A stretch of 64,000 nt of DNA from Streptomyces albus subsp. albus. Its GTDB lineage: Bacteria > Actinomycetota > Actinomycetes > Streptomycetales > Streptomycetaceae. Made by a program: the position numbers and the translations under genes. A model generated the notes under the pieces. That model was given only the letters and a program-made list of their open reading frames with translations. It was not told the DNA's origin and did no database searches. The stretch covers positions 1-64,000 of the forward strand of contig NZ_JOID01000019.1 in assembly GCF_000719865.1 (NCBI RefSeq), read 5' to 3'. Position 1 is the first letter of the stretch; the number at the start of each line of letters is the position of its first letter. Positions 32,445 through 41,350 of this stretch are shown here, piece by piece.

Positions 32445-34400
32445 CTACCTGCGGAAGACCGTGATCGAGTGGCCGACCTGTTCGACCGGCCTGCTGCCGG
32501 CGACCAGCGCCGCCAGCCTGCCTTCCGCCTTCGCGATCGACGAGTTCGAGACGACGAGCACGCCACGCACCCGGTCCGGCGGCACCTTGCGCGGATCGGA
32601 CGCACTGATGCCGTAGTGGGACGGGACGCCGCTGCCCTTGTAGACGAGCCAGACCCGCTCGCCCCGGTACCGCTTCCGCAGGTGCTCGGCGAGCCGTCCG
32701 AGGTCCTGGCCCCAGTCGACGTTCGAGTCGTGCAGGTGGCGGTGGGTGTTCGACGGCCCGCCGAACGCCTCGTTGGCGTACGGCAGGTAGTACGGGAACG
32801 TCCGCAGCGAGCTGACCGCGACGGACAGGAGCAGCAGCGCCGCCGTCACGGCACGGGCCCGCCGCCACGGTCCGGTGCGGCGGGGGACGGGGGCACGGGT
32901 GGCGTCGGCGGCAGCGTCGGCACTGGCGGCACCGGCCGACCGGACCGCGCTGACCGCACCGGCCGCCGCGACCGCCAGCAGCATCGGCAGGAAGACGGCG
33001 TACCGGACGCCCAGATCGCGGTCCCCGCTCATGGCTGCGAGCAGCAGCACGGCCGCCGGGAGGAGCACGTACGGCGCCGCCGGCCGCAGCCGGGGAACCG
33101 CCACCAGTGCCACCGCCCCGGCCGCCCACAGCGCGAGCGCGCCGAGGGGCGTCTTCACCAGCAGCGCGGCCGGCAGGTAGTACCAGAGCGAACCGCTGTA
33201 GTGCCGCCCGAACAGGAAGCCCTCCCACCCCGCCTTCTCGAACGCGAACTGGAGGAGCATCCCGTCGCGGAACGGCTCGGGGAACGGCAGCAGGCCGACG
33301 AGGCGCCCGCGCAGCCCGTGCGTGTCTGGCACGCTCCCGGGCGTCGTCCACCGCACCTGCGGATCGACGGCCAGGTAGGAGGCCCATACGACGGCGACGC
33401 AGGCCAGGGCCACGACACTCGCCGCGAGGACGGTCGGCCCGAACAGGCGGGCGGCACGGGGGAGATGGGAGAGGCGGGGGCCACCGGAGGCGGCGGGGGC
33501 GCTCGCGCCGCCCGGGTCACCGCGCGACCGCCCTGAGGAGTGGTGGACGACGGCCGACAGCGCGGCGAGGAGCAGCAGCACCGGCACGGCCGCCAGCATG
33601 CTCATCTTCGTCGCCACGGCCGCGCCGAGCGCCGCACCGGCGAGCGGGAGGCAGAGCAGCGGCCGTCGGCGCGCCCGCCACAGCAGCCATACGGACGTCA
33701 GCAGGAAACCGGCCGCCGGGACGTCGAGCGTGGCCAGCGAGCCGTGGGCGATGACGTCGGGGGAGAACGCGTACAGGGCGAGCGCCGCCAACCCGCCCAC
33801 CCCGCCGGCCAGATCGCGGGCGAAGGCGAAGACGACGAGGCCGGACAGCAGGGTCAGCGCGATCACCGGCAGCCGCGCCAGCAGCATCAGCCGCCCGGGA
33901 TCGTTGCCCGACTCGTAGAGGAGACGCCGCCCGAGTTCCGTCTGATTGCCGTCGAATCCCGGTTTGAGGCGGGCGTCGGCGAAGGCCGTCCCGGCCGCGA
34001 TGACGAGCTTGCCCAGCGGCGGATGCTCCGGGTTGAACCGCAGGCTGTGCTCGCGCCGATAGACCTCGGCCGCGCCGACGTACACGGGTTCGTCGATGGT
34101 CGGGGTCTGCCGCACGGCCGTGGTGACCATGGCGACCGCCATCTGCCCGAGGAGCCCGGCCACGAGGAGGGTGATCACCCACCGACGGTGCCGGCGCAGC
34201 CATGCAACAGCGCGTTCGCGCCGGGCGGGCGATGCCCCGCCGCCGGGCGCCGGGACGGCCGTAGGAGATCCGCCGCCCGCCGCCCCCGCCGCTCCCGTCG
34301 CCCCCGCAGCCTCTGCCGGCTCACACCCGGGCCCGCCCGCGGTCCCGGACCGCCCCTCTTCCTCCGCCGGGTCGAGAACCGCGCCGTGCCCCGGCGTCAT
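32445..34400 (-). CDS. PMT/ArnT-like membrane glycosyltransferase (family 39)
   Basis: 651-aa integral membrane glycosyltransferase of the GT39/GT83 (dolichol-phosphate-type) superfamily. After a low-complexity 65-residue N-terminus comes a first membrane helix, then a catalytic loop with PTIDEPVYVGA (acidic pair) and the HPPLGK motif, then about ten more helices and a C-terminal soluble part. Such enzymes move a sugar from a lipid carrier to proteins or cell-wall molecules outside. ATG at 34400 has only a weak site (GAG); the upstream extension is low-complexity. Acceptor cannot be told. Confidence 0.85.
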   Translation of the reverse strand: MTPGHGAVLDPAEEEGRSGTAGGPGCEPAEAAGATGAAGAAGGGSPTAVPAPGGGASPARRERAVAWLRRHRRWVITLLVAGLLGQMAVAMVTTAVRQTPTIDEPVYVGAAEVYRREHSLRFNPEHPPLGKLVIAAGTAFADARLKPGFDGNQTELGRRLLYESGNDPGRLMLLARLPVIALTLLSGLVVFAFARDLAGGVGGLAALALYAFSPDVIAHGSLATLDVPAAGFLLTSVWLLWRARRRPLLCLPLAGAALGAAVATKMSMLAAVPVLLLLAALSAVVHHSSGRSRGDPGGASAPAASGGPRLSHLPRAARLFGPTVLAASVVALACVAVVWASYLAVDPQVRWTTPGSVPDTHGLRGRLVGLLPFPEPFRDGMLLQFAFEKAGWEGFLFGRHYSGSLWYYLPAALLVKTPLGALALWAAGAVALVAVPRLRPAAPYVLLPAAVLLLAAMSGDRDLGVRYAVFLPMLLAVAAAGAVSAVRSAGAASADAAADATRAPVPRRTGPWRRARAVTAALLLLSVAVSSLRTFPYYLPYANEAFGGPSNTHRHLHDSNVDWGQDLGRLAEHLRKRYRGERVWLVYKGSGVPSHYGISASDPRKVPPDRVRGVLVVSNSSIAKAEGRLAALVAGSRPVEQVGHSITVFRR

Positions 34401-34758
34401 GGGCCACTCGTCGCGCCGAGCCCTCCCACCGTGCCGCCGGACCGTCTGCGTGCCCCCGTCCCCGTCCCGGTCCTGGTCCAAGTCCCGGCCGTGAGGCTGG
34501 GCGCGGCCCCGGAGCAGGACACGGCCCCGGGGCGGCGGCTGCGAAGGCGATGCGAAGCGACCATGCCCCCACCCTCGCAAGCAACTCCCGCCCCCGCAGC
34601 CACTTCCGCGAACGACGCGCGGGCGCGAGGACGCTGCCCCTCCGTGCCTGCCCGGGCGGCCTCCGGCCAGTCGCGCACGGATGCGTACCCTCACGGACAC
34701 GCACGAACGGAGATCCGTACGGACACGCACGGACGGGGATCCGCAGGGACGCGCACCC
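34401..34758. other. 358-bp intergenic region with repeats
   Basis: No gene seen. It lies upstream of the glycosyltransferase and downstream of the GHKL-nuclease gene, both leftward, so it should hold a terminator and a promoter. Apart from the 26-bp tandem repeat listed separately only GC-rich simple sequence is seen. Confidence 0.5.
34693..34744. repeat. 26-bp tandem repeat, two copies
   Basis: 34693-34718 and 34719-34744 are adjacent 26-base units (core ACGGACACGCACG...GATCCG) with about four differences; a third partial unit follows. It sits 15 bases past the stop of the GHKL-nuclease gene. Confidence 0.75.
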
Positions 34759-36738
34759 TCAGGATGAGACGACGTGCTCCCCAGGCCGCTGCGCCGGCAG
34801 GACCCCCTTGTCCGCCGGCTCCGCCACCGCCTCCGTGTGTTCGCGGATCAGATAGTCCATGGCGTGCTGGCCCGTCGACTCGTACTCCAACTGCTCGCGG
34901 TAGAAGCGCAGCCGCTCCTCGCAGTCCTGGATCACCTCGCCCCAGGTCCGGACCCAGACCCGGTACGAGGGCTGGTCGACCGCGCAGCCGGGTTCGCGGC
35001 CGCGCTGATGGGCCATCTGCCGGAGGTTGTCGTCCACGGTGTTCCCGACCAGCCAGAAATCCCACGTGACGCGGGTGTCGCGGAACCGGTCGTCGCCCAT
35101 CACAGCCTGGGCGTAGCCGCTGATCTGTCCCAGCTCGGCCATGCCGAGGACCACGCTCGGCCGCTTGAGTTCGACCACGAGGTGGTGGCGCTCCCCCTGC
35201 CGCTGCCGGCTCGCGCGGGACAGCATGAGGTCGACGATGCCCTTCCGGCCGTCCGCGCGGAGCACCGGTTCGCCCGACGGGGTTTCCCTGCCGAGCAGGT
35301 GGCAGTGGCGCCGGAGGACTTCGTTCAGGCTGCGGTCGCTGACGTGCAGCCCGTACTCCTCGCCGAACACCCAGCACTCGTTTTCGAGGATGCGGTGGAG
35401 TTCTGTGCGCTCCTTGACGCGGCCCTTGGCCTCGGGGTCGAAGACGAGATGCTCGAGCGCCGCCAGGAAGTCGAGCCGCCCCGACGCTTTCGTGGACGCT
35501 TTGATGAGCGAGGAAAGGGGGGTGCGGTCAAGGAGACGGGAGAGTTCCTCCTGTTCTTGCTGGGTCAGGGAGAAGACGTCCTCGACGATCCTGAGCACAT
35601 CACCCGGCTCATGGGTCAGCACGGACCGCAGGAAGGCCAGCGTCATCCGGCGGGTCCGCTTGTACTGGGGGAGGTGGCGGACCACCGTCGTCGCCACGGC
35701 GTCGAAGGTCTCCCGCTCGGCGCGCTCCCGGTTGTCGGCCGGCTCCCCCTCGTAGGGGTAGATGCCGTCGGTGCGCCACTCGCTGACGAGCTCGCGCCGG
35801 CGTTCGTCGGCCCGGTCGCGGAAGTGGGCCCGCATCCGTTTGCGCGCGGCGGCCACCACGTCGGCCGTGGCACCGTCCGGTAGCCAGTCGGCGAAGGTGA
35901 GGTCCCCCGCCCGGTCGTCCTCGAACCCGGGCCAGGAGAGGTAGGCCGTGAAATGGAAACCGGGGGCCTGGATTTCCGGTTTGAGCTGGGCCACGGACAT
36001 GCCGCGGCCGTCGCACAGGATGAGGGCGCGGGAGACGGGGCGTGTCCACTCGATCAGCTTGAGCTGGGCCGGTCCGTACGGGCTGCCGGGCCCGGCGGGC
36101 ACGTCGTAGGCCGCGACATGGAGCTGCTCGGAGGACGGGTCGAGCCGTCGGCCGTCGTACTCGATGTGGATGTCCGGGTATGCCTCCAGGTGCAGGGCGA
36201 ACGCGGCGGTGAGCGTGGACATCGCGGTGCTGTCGGTCAGTTGGTGCAGCTCCTCGCCGCCGAATGCCTCGGAGACCGTTCCCGTCCGGTCCTTCGCCGG
36301 CTCGGGGTCGCTGACGTCGAACTCGTCCATGGAGGCGCGGCCGGATTCGATGACCACACGTTGCCGGCCCTGTGGGCCTTCGCTCACGCTGGTCCACCGC
36401 ACCTCGCTGCCCAGGGCGAAGGCGCGGACCCGGCCGCGGCCGTTCTTGCCGTGCAGCATGCGCTTCTTGACCCGGCTGACCTGTGCGTGCCTTTTCCATG
36501 ACACGCCGATGTGACGGAAGCGGGCGTCGCAGTGCTCGGCGGCGATGCCCGTGCCGTCGTCGGCGACGGTCACCCGGGTTACGCCGCCGAGTTCGTTGCG
36601 CTCCAGTTCGACCGTGACGTGTTCGGCGTCGGCGTCCAGAGCGTTCCAGATGAGCTCTTCCACGGCACCCACGGGGTTGCGCAGCCGGGCGAATTCCGCG
36701 ACGTGGTCCCGGCCGATCGTCAGCCGTAGTTTCACCAT
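34759..36738 (-). CDS. GHKL ATPase fused to a Shedu-like PD-(D/E)xK nuclease domain
   Basis: 659-aa protein. The N-terminal part is a gyrase/Hsp90/MutL-type ATPase: N box with E27/E28 and N32 (VGAVEELIWNALDA), D-D-G-T-G at 60-64, and the loop HGKNGRGRVRAF (96-107). A middle region of about 300 residues resembles the MORC/MutL transducer. The C-terminal region (about 440-600) resembles Shedu/DUF4263 nucleases: LENECWVFGEEY (451-462), then D503 and E523-L-K525 forming the PD-(D/E)xK site. Such ATPase-nuclease fusions are typical of anti-phage proteins. ATG at 36738 has GGGAAGGG nine bases upstream and gives the usual GHKL start. No partner gene is obvious, so it may act alone. Confidence 0.82.
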   Translation of the reverse strand: MVKLRLTIGRDHVAEFARLRNPVGAVEELIWNALDADAEHVTVELERNELGGVTRVTVADDGTGIAAEHCDARFRHIGVSWKRHAQVSRVKKRMLHGKNGRGRVRAFALGSEVRWTSVSEGPQGRQRVVIESGRASMDEFDVSDPEPAKDRTGTVSEAFGGEELHQLTDSTAMSTLTAAFALHLEAYPDIHIEYDGRRLDPSSEQLHVAAYDVPAGPGSPYGPAQLKLIEWTRPVSRALILCDGRGMSVAQLKPEIQAPGFHFTAYLSWPGFEDDRAGDLTFADWLPDGATADVVAAARKRMRAHFRDRADERRRELVSEWRTDGIYPYEGEPADNRERAERETFDAVATTVVRHLPQYKRTRRMTLAFLRSVLTHEPGDVLRIVEDVFSLTQQEQEELSRLLDRTPLSSLIKASTKASGRLDFLAALEHLVFDPEAKGRVKERTELHRILENECWVFGEEYGLHVSDRSLNEVLRRHCHLLGRETPSGEPVLRADGRKGIVDLMLSRASRQRQGERHHLVVELKRPSVVLGMAELGQISGYAQAVMGDDRFRDTRVTWDFWLVGNTVDDNLRQMAHQRGREPGCAVDQPSYRVWVRTWGEVIQDCEERLRFYREQLEYESTGQHAMDYLIREHTEAVAEPADKGVLPAQRPGEHVVSS

Positions 36739-36867
36739 GGACGTGTGCCCTTCCCCGTGATCCCGTGGTCGTGCGGGCGGGAAGGCCGGTGCGTGGGTCT
36801 TCTCTGCCCACGCGGTACAACTCGGATGTTCGGAACAAGTCACAGGTGATGCCCGCCCGGTGTGGTC

Positions 36868-37485
36868 TCAGACGTGCAGTTCGGGCGGGAACCCCGTCCA
36901 CCGCAGCTCGGGCGGCAGGTGGCCCGTGTCGTTGTAGAGGAGCACGGAGGCCGGGCGGTCCGGGGCGTAACGGATCACCGTCAGCGCGGCGTTTGCGTGG
37001 TTCAGGCCCGTCCAGCGCCAGGCGGGGGCGTCGAGGGCGGCGCGGAGCAGCCAGCCGATCAGGAAGTTGTGGGTGACCAGCAGTTCGTGGCGCGGCTCGG
37101 CGCCGTCAACCGGTCCGGTGAACCGCCGGAGGGCCTCCCGGGCCAGGGCGGGACCGCGTTCCCTTTCCTCCGCCGGGAACGCGGCGAGCCGGTCCAGCAG
37201 GAGGTCGGCGGAGTCCGGCGGCAGTTCCTCCCGGTGCGGGAGATACGGCGCGTAGTCCCCGGCCGCGTCCGCGCGGTGCACGGGGACGCCGTCCAACCGC
37301 CCGGCGATCAGCCGTGCGGTCTGCTCCGCCCGGGGGAGCGGGCCGTGGTGGATCGCCGACAGGGGGCGGCCCCGGAGCCGCTCGCCCAGGGCCACGGCCT
37401 GGCGGCGGCCGTTCCCGGTCAGGGCGCTCTCGTCGGGGGACGCCTCGCCGTGCCGCGTCAGCCAGAGATAGCGATCGGCCGTCAT
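36868..37485 (-). CDS. histidine phosphatase family protein
   Basis: 205-aa histidine (phosphoglycerate mutase-like) phosphatase. The N-terminal LTRHGEASPDE carries the catalytic RHG histidine; a second conserved site is LLVTHNFLIGWLL. The pair fits an active phosphatase or mutase but the substrate is unknown. ATG at 37485. It lies 129 bases upstream of the GHKL-nuclease gene in the same direction and is not clearly part of it. Confidence 0.87.
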   Translation of the reverse strand: MTADRYLWLTRHGEASPDESALTGNGRRQAVALGERLRGRPLSAIHHGPLPRAEQTARLIAGRLDGVPVHRADAAGDYAPYLPHREELPPDSADLLLDRLAAFPAEERERGPALAREALRRFTGPVDGAEPRHELLVTHNFLIGWLLRAALDAPAWRWTGLNHANAALTVIRYAPDRPASVLLYNDTGHLPPELRWTGFPPELHV

Positions 37486-37790
37486 GCCCAGCTCCCGGGG
37501 GTAGGTGGTGATCTCGCCTTGAGGGGGTGGACGCGGTGCCCGTCGGCTCGGTTGCGGTGCGGGGCCGGCGGGCCGGCGGGGCGGCGGGGGTGGCAGGGCC
37601 GGGTCCCTTGCACGGTGCGGGGTTGTTCCGGAGTACAGGGGATCGCACTGGGCGTCGGTGCCGCGGACCGGATCCGGGGTCGCCGTCCTCGTCCTTCCCC
37701 CTGTGCGTGGAGATCCGGCACTGTGGGACCGGTCGTCTCTGCCGGGCCGTGGCAGTGAGGTGGAGCAGCGGGCGTGCGAAGCTCTGGGCC
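37486..37790. other. 305-bp divergent intergenic region
   Basis: Separates divergent phosphatase and membrane-protein genes. Contains a GGCGGGCCGGCGGG run (37565-37590) and no convincing promoter or gene. Confidence 0.45.
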
Positions 37791-38354
37791 ATGGGGTGGA
37801 GTTTCAAGCTGCACGCGGGCATCGCGGCCGGGCTGAGTGCCCTGCTGATGGTGCTGGGCGCGCTCACGTGGTTGCCGGGGACCTTGCCGCTGACCGGCAC
37901 GAAGTGGCCGATGGCGGTGATCGCGACGCTGTTGTTCCCCGTGTTCGTCGCCGCTGTGCTGCGCGGGATGCTGACGGGGGCGGACCGGAGCGCCTTCTGG
38001 CTCGCCTTCAGTTGCCTGCCCGGAAGGGTGCGGGCCGGGCTGGGCGCCCTGGCCGTCTCAGGTGTCGTGCTGCTGTTCGCCGGCCTGGCCGGCGCGGGGA
38101 ACCTGCAGGCGCCGGAGGTGAGGGACGGCCGGTACTTCGTCCTCGACACGACTCCCCATGAGCGCGGCGTGATCGAGGTCTCGCGCAGCGAGTACGTGTC
38201 CGTCCTCGAGGACGACCAGCGCATGATGTTCGCGATACCCGGCCTCCTCTTCGCCGGGGCCGCGTATTTCGTCTTGGCGACCGGGGAGTTGCGCCGGGCG
38301 GACGCCCGCGGGACGGCTCCCCGGCCGGACACCGGGGCCCGAAGCGTTCGGTGA
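37791..38354 (+). CDS. hypothetical membrane protein
   Basis: 187-aa protein with about four hydrophobic helices (near residues 5-30, 42-60, 78-100 and 145-165) and a short polar loop. I do not recognise a family. ATG at 37791 has no strong ribosome site. Downstream lies a perfect terminator at 38454-38497. Gene reality is supported by third-position GC and by the membrane pattern. Confidence 0.65.
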   Translation: MGWSFKLHAGIAAGLSALLMVLGALTWLPGTLPLTGTKWPMAVIATLLFPVFVAAVLRGMLTGADRSAFWLAFSCLPGRVRAGLGALAVSGVVLLFAGLAGAGNLQAPEVRDGRYFVLDTTPHERGVIEVSRSEYVSVLEDDQRMMFAIPGLLFAGAAYFVLATGELRRADARGTAPRPDTGARSVR

Positions 38355-38453
38355 GCGCGGGCGGCGGATCGGGCCCGGTGGAGCCGGGTGTCCGTCCGGT
38401 ACGGACAGGGCGGCTGGGTGCGGACAGAACAGCCTGCGGTGACGTCAGGGGCA

Positions 38454-38497
38454 CCGCCGCTCCCTCCCCGGTTCCGTCGGCGGGGAGGGAGCGGCGG
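38454..38497. terminator. perfect 17-bp stem terminator
   Basis: 38454-38470 pairs with 38481-38497 around a 10-base loop. It lies between convergent genes (stops at 38354 and 38559) and can serve both. Confidence 0.8.
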
Positions 38498-38558
38498 GTC
38501 GGTCAGGGGTACGGCCACGGGGCGGGGCCCGTTCGGCCGGACACCGACCGCTTCGGGG

Positions 38559-39704
38559 TCACGGCCGCTCGCCGACCTCCGCGTGCGCCGTGTGGTCCAG
38601 GGACCAGCGGTGTTCGGTCCGCCAGCGCGAACCGGTGCGGCGCTCGGTCACGATCTCCGCGCTGGCCCGCTCGCTGTTCGTACAGGTGGCCGTCGCGCCG
38701 TCCGGGTCGGTGTACGAGAGGGCGACGCAGTCGGCCGGGTCCTGGCTGACCTCCACGCGGAGCCGGCGGCGGCCCGCCCGGCCGGTCACCGTCCAGTCCG
38801 GCAGGCCGATGTTCGCCGTGAAGCGCGGCGCGGCCAGCAGCGGGTCGCGCGGCCAGTCCCGGCCGCCGAGGCGGAGTCGCAGCAGGGGGAGGGGCGGAAG
38901 CAGCCGCATCCCGGGGCGGCGGGCCACGGCCGCCACGATCTCCAGCACGTCGCCGCCGCCCAGGTCGGCGTGGAGCCAGGCCCACCGTTTCGCATTGCCG
39001 TGCCCGGCGATCCGGGAGATGCCGCCTCGTGCGCCCGCCAACTCCATTTTCTCGCCCGCTACTTCGATGCTGCCGTAGAAGCGGGCGTCCGGCGCGGGCA
39101 CGATCTGCGCGGCCGGCAGCAGGCCCGTCCGCCACGCCCAGCGCGGGAAGGTGTACAGCGGCGCGCCGCCGCCCTCCACCACGCCCAGCCGCCAGCGGAT
39201 GCTGCCCGCGGTCCCCGCCAGCAGGCTGCTGGAGGCGTGGACTTCCGGGGAGGTGTAGTACGGGGGAGGGCTGTCCGCCACCGGCAGGGTGTCCCCGGGT
39301 GACTCCGGGCCGAAGCGTTCCGTCACCGGCGGGCGGCCGTCCGCCGGGAAGACGGAGATCCAGCCGTGCGGGCGCGGCGGCCCGCCGTCCGCCGGGGCGA
39401 CCACCTCGTGGTGGATCCAGACGCCCGTGCCGGTGCGCGGGTCGGTCAGGGTCGCGTACCAGACCTCCAGGCGGCCGGACTTGCCGGTGAGCCGTGGCCG
39501 GTACAGCCGCTCCAGCGCCTCGCGGCCCGTCGCCGTTGCTGTCGCCGTTGCCGCAGCCGTCGCTGTGGCCTTGTCCGGGCCCGCCTTCCGGTCCCTTCCC
39601 GCGCCCCTCCCCGCGGTCGGGCCGGTGTCCGCGCCCGCGCCCGTCCCGGCGCGGGCGTCCTTGCCCGCGCCCCTCCTCGCTCCCGTGCCCGTGCCGTCCG
39701 TCAT
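38559..39704 (-). CDS. CrtC/lipocalin-like protein of the GMC operon
   Basis: 381-aa protein. Residues 1-60 are low-complexity Ala/Thr/Gly. The remainder has paired beta-rich halves reminiscent of hydroxyneurosporene synthase (CrtC)/AttH or tocopherol-cyclase-like lipocalin folds (for example the IHHEVV, YGSIEVAGEKMEL and CVALSYTDPDGATATCTNSE stretches), proteins that handle hydrophobic substrates. No family match is certain. Its ATG overlaps the stop of the GMC oxidoreductase (ATGA, 39701-39704) with GGGGAG upstream, so they are coupled and likely act on the same lipid or terpenoid. Confidence 0.7.
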   Translation of the reverse strand: MTDGTGTGARRGAGKDARAGTGAGADTGPTAGRGAGRDRKAGPDKATATAAATATATATGREALERLYRPRLTGKSGRLEVWYATLTDPRTGTGVWIHHEVVAPADGGPPRPHGWISVFPADGRPPVTERFGPESPGDTLPVADSPPPYYTSPEVHASSSLLAGTAGSIRWRLGVVEGGGAPLYTFPRWAWRTGLLPAAQIVPAPDARFYGSIEVAGEKMELAGARGGISRIAGHGNAKRWAWLHADLGGGDVLEIVAAVARRPGMRLLPPLPLLRLRLGGRDWPRDPLLAAPRFTANIGLPDWTVTGRAGRRRLRVEVSQDPADCVALSYTDPDGATATCTNSERASAEIVTERRTGSRWRTEHRWSLDHTAHAEVGERP

Positions 39705-41350
39705 CGTCCGCTCCCCTGCAGTGTCCTGAGCGCCGCGTTCCGCGCCGCCGTCTCGCCGTCCGGGGACGGGGCCCCGTAGCGCACGTCCACCCCGGCCTCC
39801 GCCGCCCGCTCCACGATGGACGGGCAGGCGCGCTCGGCCAGCGCCGCGACCGTCAGCGACGGGTTGACGCACAGCGAGGTCGGGACGGCGGAGGCGTCCG
39901 TCACGAACAGGCCCGGGTGGCCGCGCAGTTCGTTCCGGTCGTCCAGGGCGGACGTGGCCGGGTCGTCGCCGATGCGGCAGGACGACAGCGGGTGCGCGCT
40001 GACCGACCCCGCGAACTCGCTCCACGGCCGCACCCGGGCCAGCCCGTCCTTCTCCAGCACGGCCCGCGCCTCCTCGTCCGCCGCCGCCCAGCCGCGCAGG
40101 GTGTTGGCGTTCGGCCGGTACCTCAGCGTCGACAGGCTCAGCGAGGACGCGAGGCGGACGGCGGCGCCGGTGGGCGGCGGCGGTCCGAACACCCCTTCGT
40201 TGTCGTCCTCCGTCATCGCCAGGACGGACAGCCAGGAGCGCCAGCGCGCCCGCAGCGCCTTCTTCTCCGTCCCGAACCAGCTCGTCGCCGGATCGTCCGT
40301 GGCCTGCGCCAGGACGTTGGTGATGCCCGGGAAGTAGATCTGCTGGAGCGAGAAGCGGCTGAACTCCGGGGCGTCCGGGTCGAGCCGGTCGTAGGACATC
40401 GAGCCGATCGGCTTGCCGACGGGGAAGCCCTCGTACGGGACGCCCGGCGTGCGCTCCAGCCCGAGCAGGTCCCGCACCTTCGTCTCGTCGACGTCCGCGA
40501 TGGACACCCGGTCGCCGTTGCCGGAGAAGTGACGGCCGACGGCGCGCGGCATGGAGCCCAGCAGGGCGGCCGAGCGCTGGAGGATCACCGGGGTGGCCAT
40601 GGCACCGGCCGCCATGACCACGATCTTCGCCTCGATGAGACCGGCGCCGGCCGGGACGCGGTAGTCGTTCCCGTCCAGCACGCTGTACGCGACCCGGTAG
40701 CGGTAGCCGGGCGTGACGGCGGGGCCGATGGTCTGCACCTCGTGCAGCGGGCGGATCTCCGCTCCGGCGGCCCGGGCGGCGGGCAGGTAGTTGAGCAGCA
40801 TGGAGCGCTTGGCGTCGAAGCGGCAGCCGGTCAGCATCCAGTTGCAGTTGGTGCAGGTGCCGAGGTCGACGGCGAGCGGGACGGGGTTGCAGGTGCGCCC
40901 CGCGCGGTCGCAGGCGGCGGCGAACAGCCCGCCGGGGTACGGCACGTCGTCCCAGGTCTGCCGGGCGACGGGGATGGCCTCCTCGACCCGGTCGTACCAG
41001 GGGTCGAGGGCATCGCGGGTCAGCGCGGCCGGCCACAGGCGGCGGCCGATGCCGCCCCGGCGTTCGAAGACGAAGCCGGGGGCGCGGAGCGAGGCGGCGA
41101 AGTAGACGACGCTGGAGCCGCCGACGCAGTTGCCGGCGACGACGGTGATGCCGTCGCCCTGCACGAGGTCGACGGCGCGCGTGTAGCCGCCCATCCGCAG
41201 GTCGTGGGCGAAGTCCTGGGCGCTCAGCTCGGGCCCGCGCTCCAGGACGGTCACCTTCGCCCCGCCCGCCGCCAGATGGTAGGCGGGGATGGCGCCGCCG
41301 AAGCCGCTGCCGATGACGAGGACGTCGGTGCGTTCGATGGCGGACGTCAT
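39701..41350 (-). CDS. GMC-family FAD oxidoreductase (cholesterol-oxidase-like)
   Basis: 549-aa flavoprotein oxidoreductase. N-terminal Rossmann fold LVIGSGFGGA; GNCVGGSSVVYFA for FAD binding; a middle Cys-rich segment CTNCNWMLTGC; and C-terminal HPLSSCRIG with the LFVTDASAVPTSLCVNPSLTVAAL end that forms the FAD site, with the conserved His in HPLS. Enzymes of this class oxidise alcohols such as sterols. The ATG overlaps the preceding stop (ATGA, 41347-41350) with GGAGG nine bases upstream. Four genes from 43136 to 38559 form one coupled operon. Substrate unknown. Confidence 0.9.
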   Translation of the reverse strand: MTSAIERTDVLVIGSGFGGAIPAYHLAAGGAKVTVLERGPELSAQDFAHDLRMGGYTRAVDLVQGDGITVVAGNCVGGSSVVYFAASLRAPGFVFERRGGIGRRLWPAALTRDALDPWYDRVEEAIPVARQTWDDVPYPGGLFAAACDRAGRTCNPVPLAVDLGTCTNCNWMLTGCRFDAKRSMLLNYLPAARAAGAEIRPLHEVQTIGPAVTPGYRYRVAYSVLDGNDYRVPAGAGLIEAKIVVMAAGAMATPVILQRSAALLGSMPRAVGRHFSGNGDRVSIADVDETKVRDLLGLERTPGVPYEGFPVGKPIGSMSYDRLDPDAPEFSRFSLQQIYFPGITNVLAQATDDPATSWFGTEKKALRARWRSWLSVLAMTEDDNEGVFGPPPPTGAAVRLASSLSLSTLRYRPNANTLRGWAAADEEARAVLEKDGLARVRPWSEFAGSVSAHPLSSCRIGDDPATSALDDRNELRGHPGLFVTDASAVPTSLCVNPSLTVAALAERACPSIVERAAEAGVDVRYGAPSPDGETAARNAALRTLQGSGR

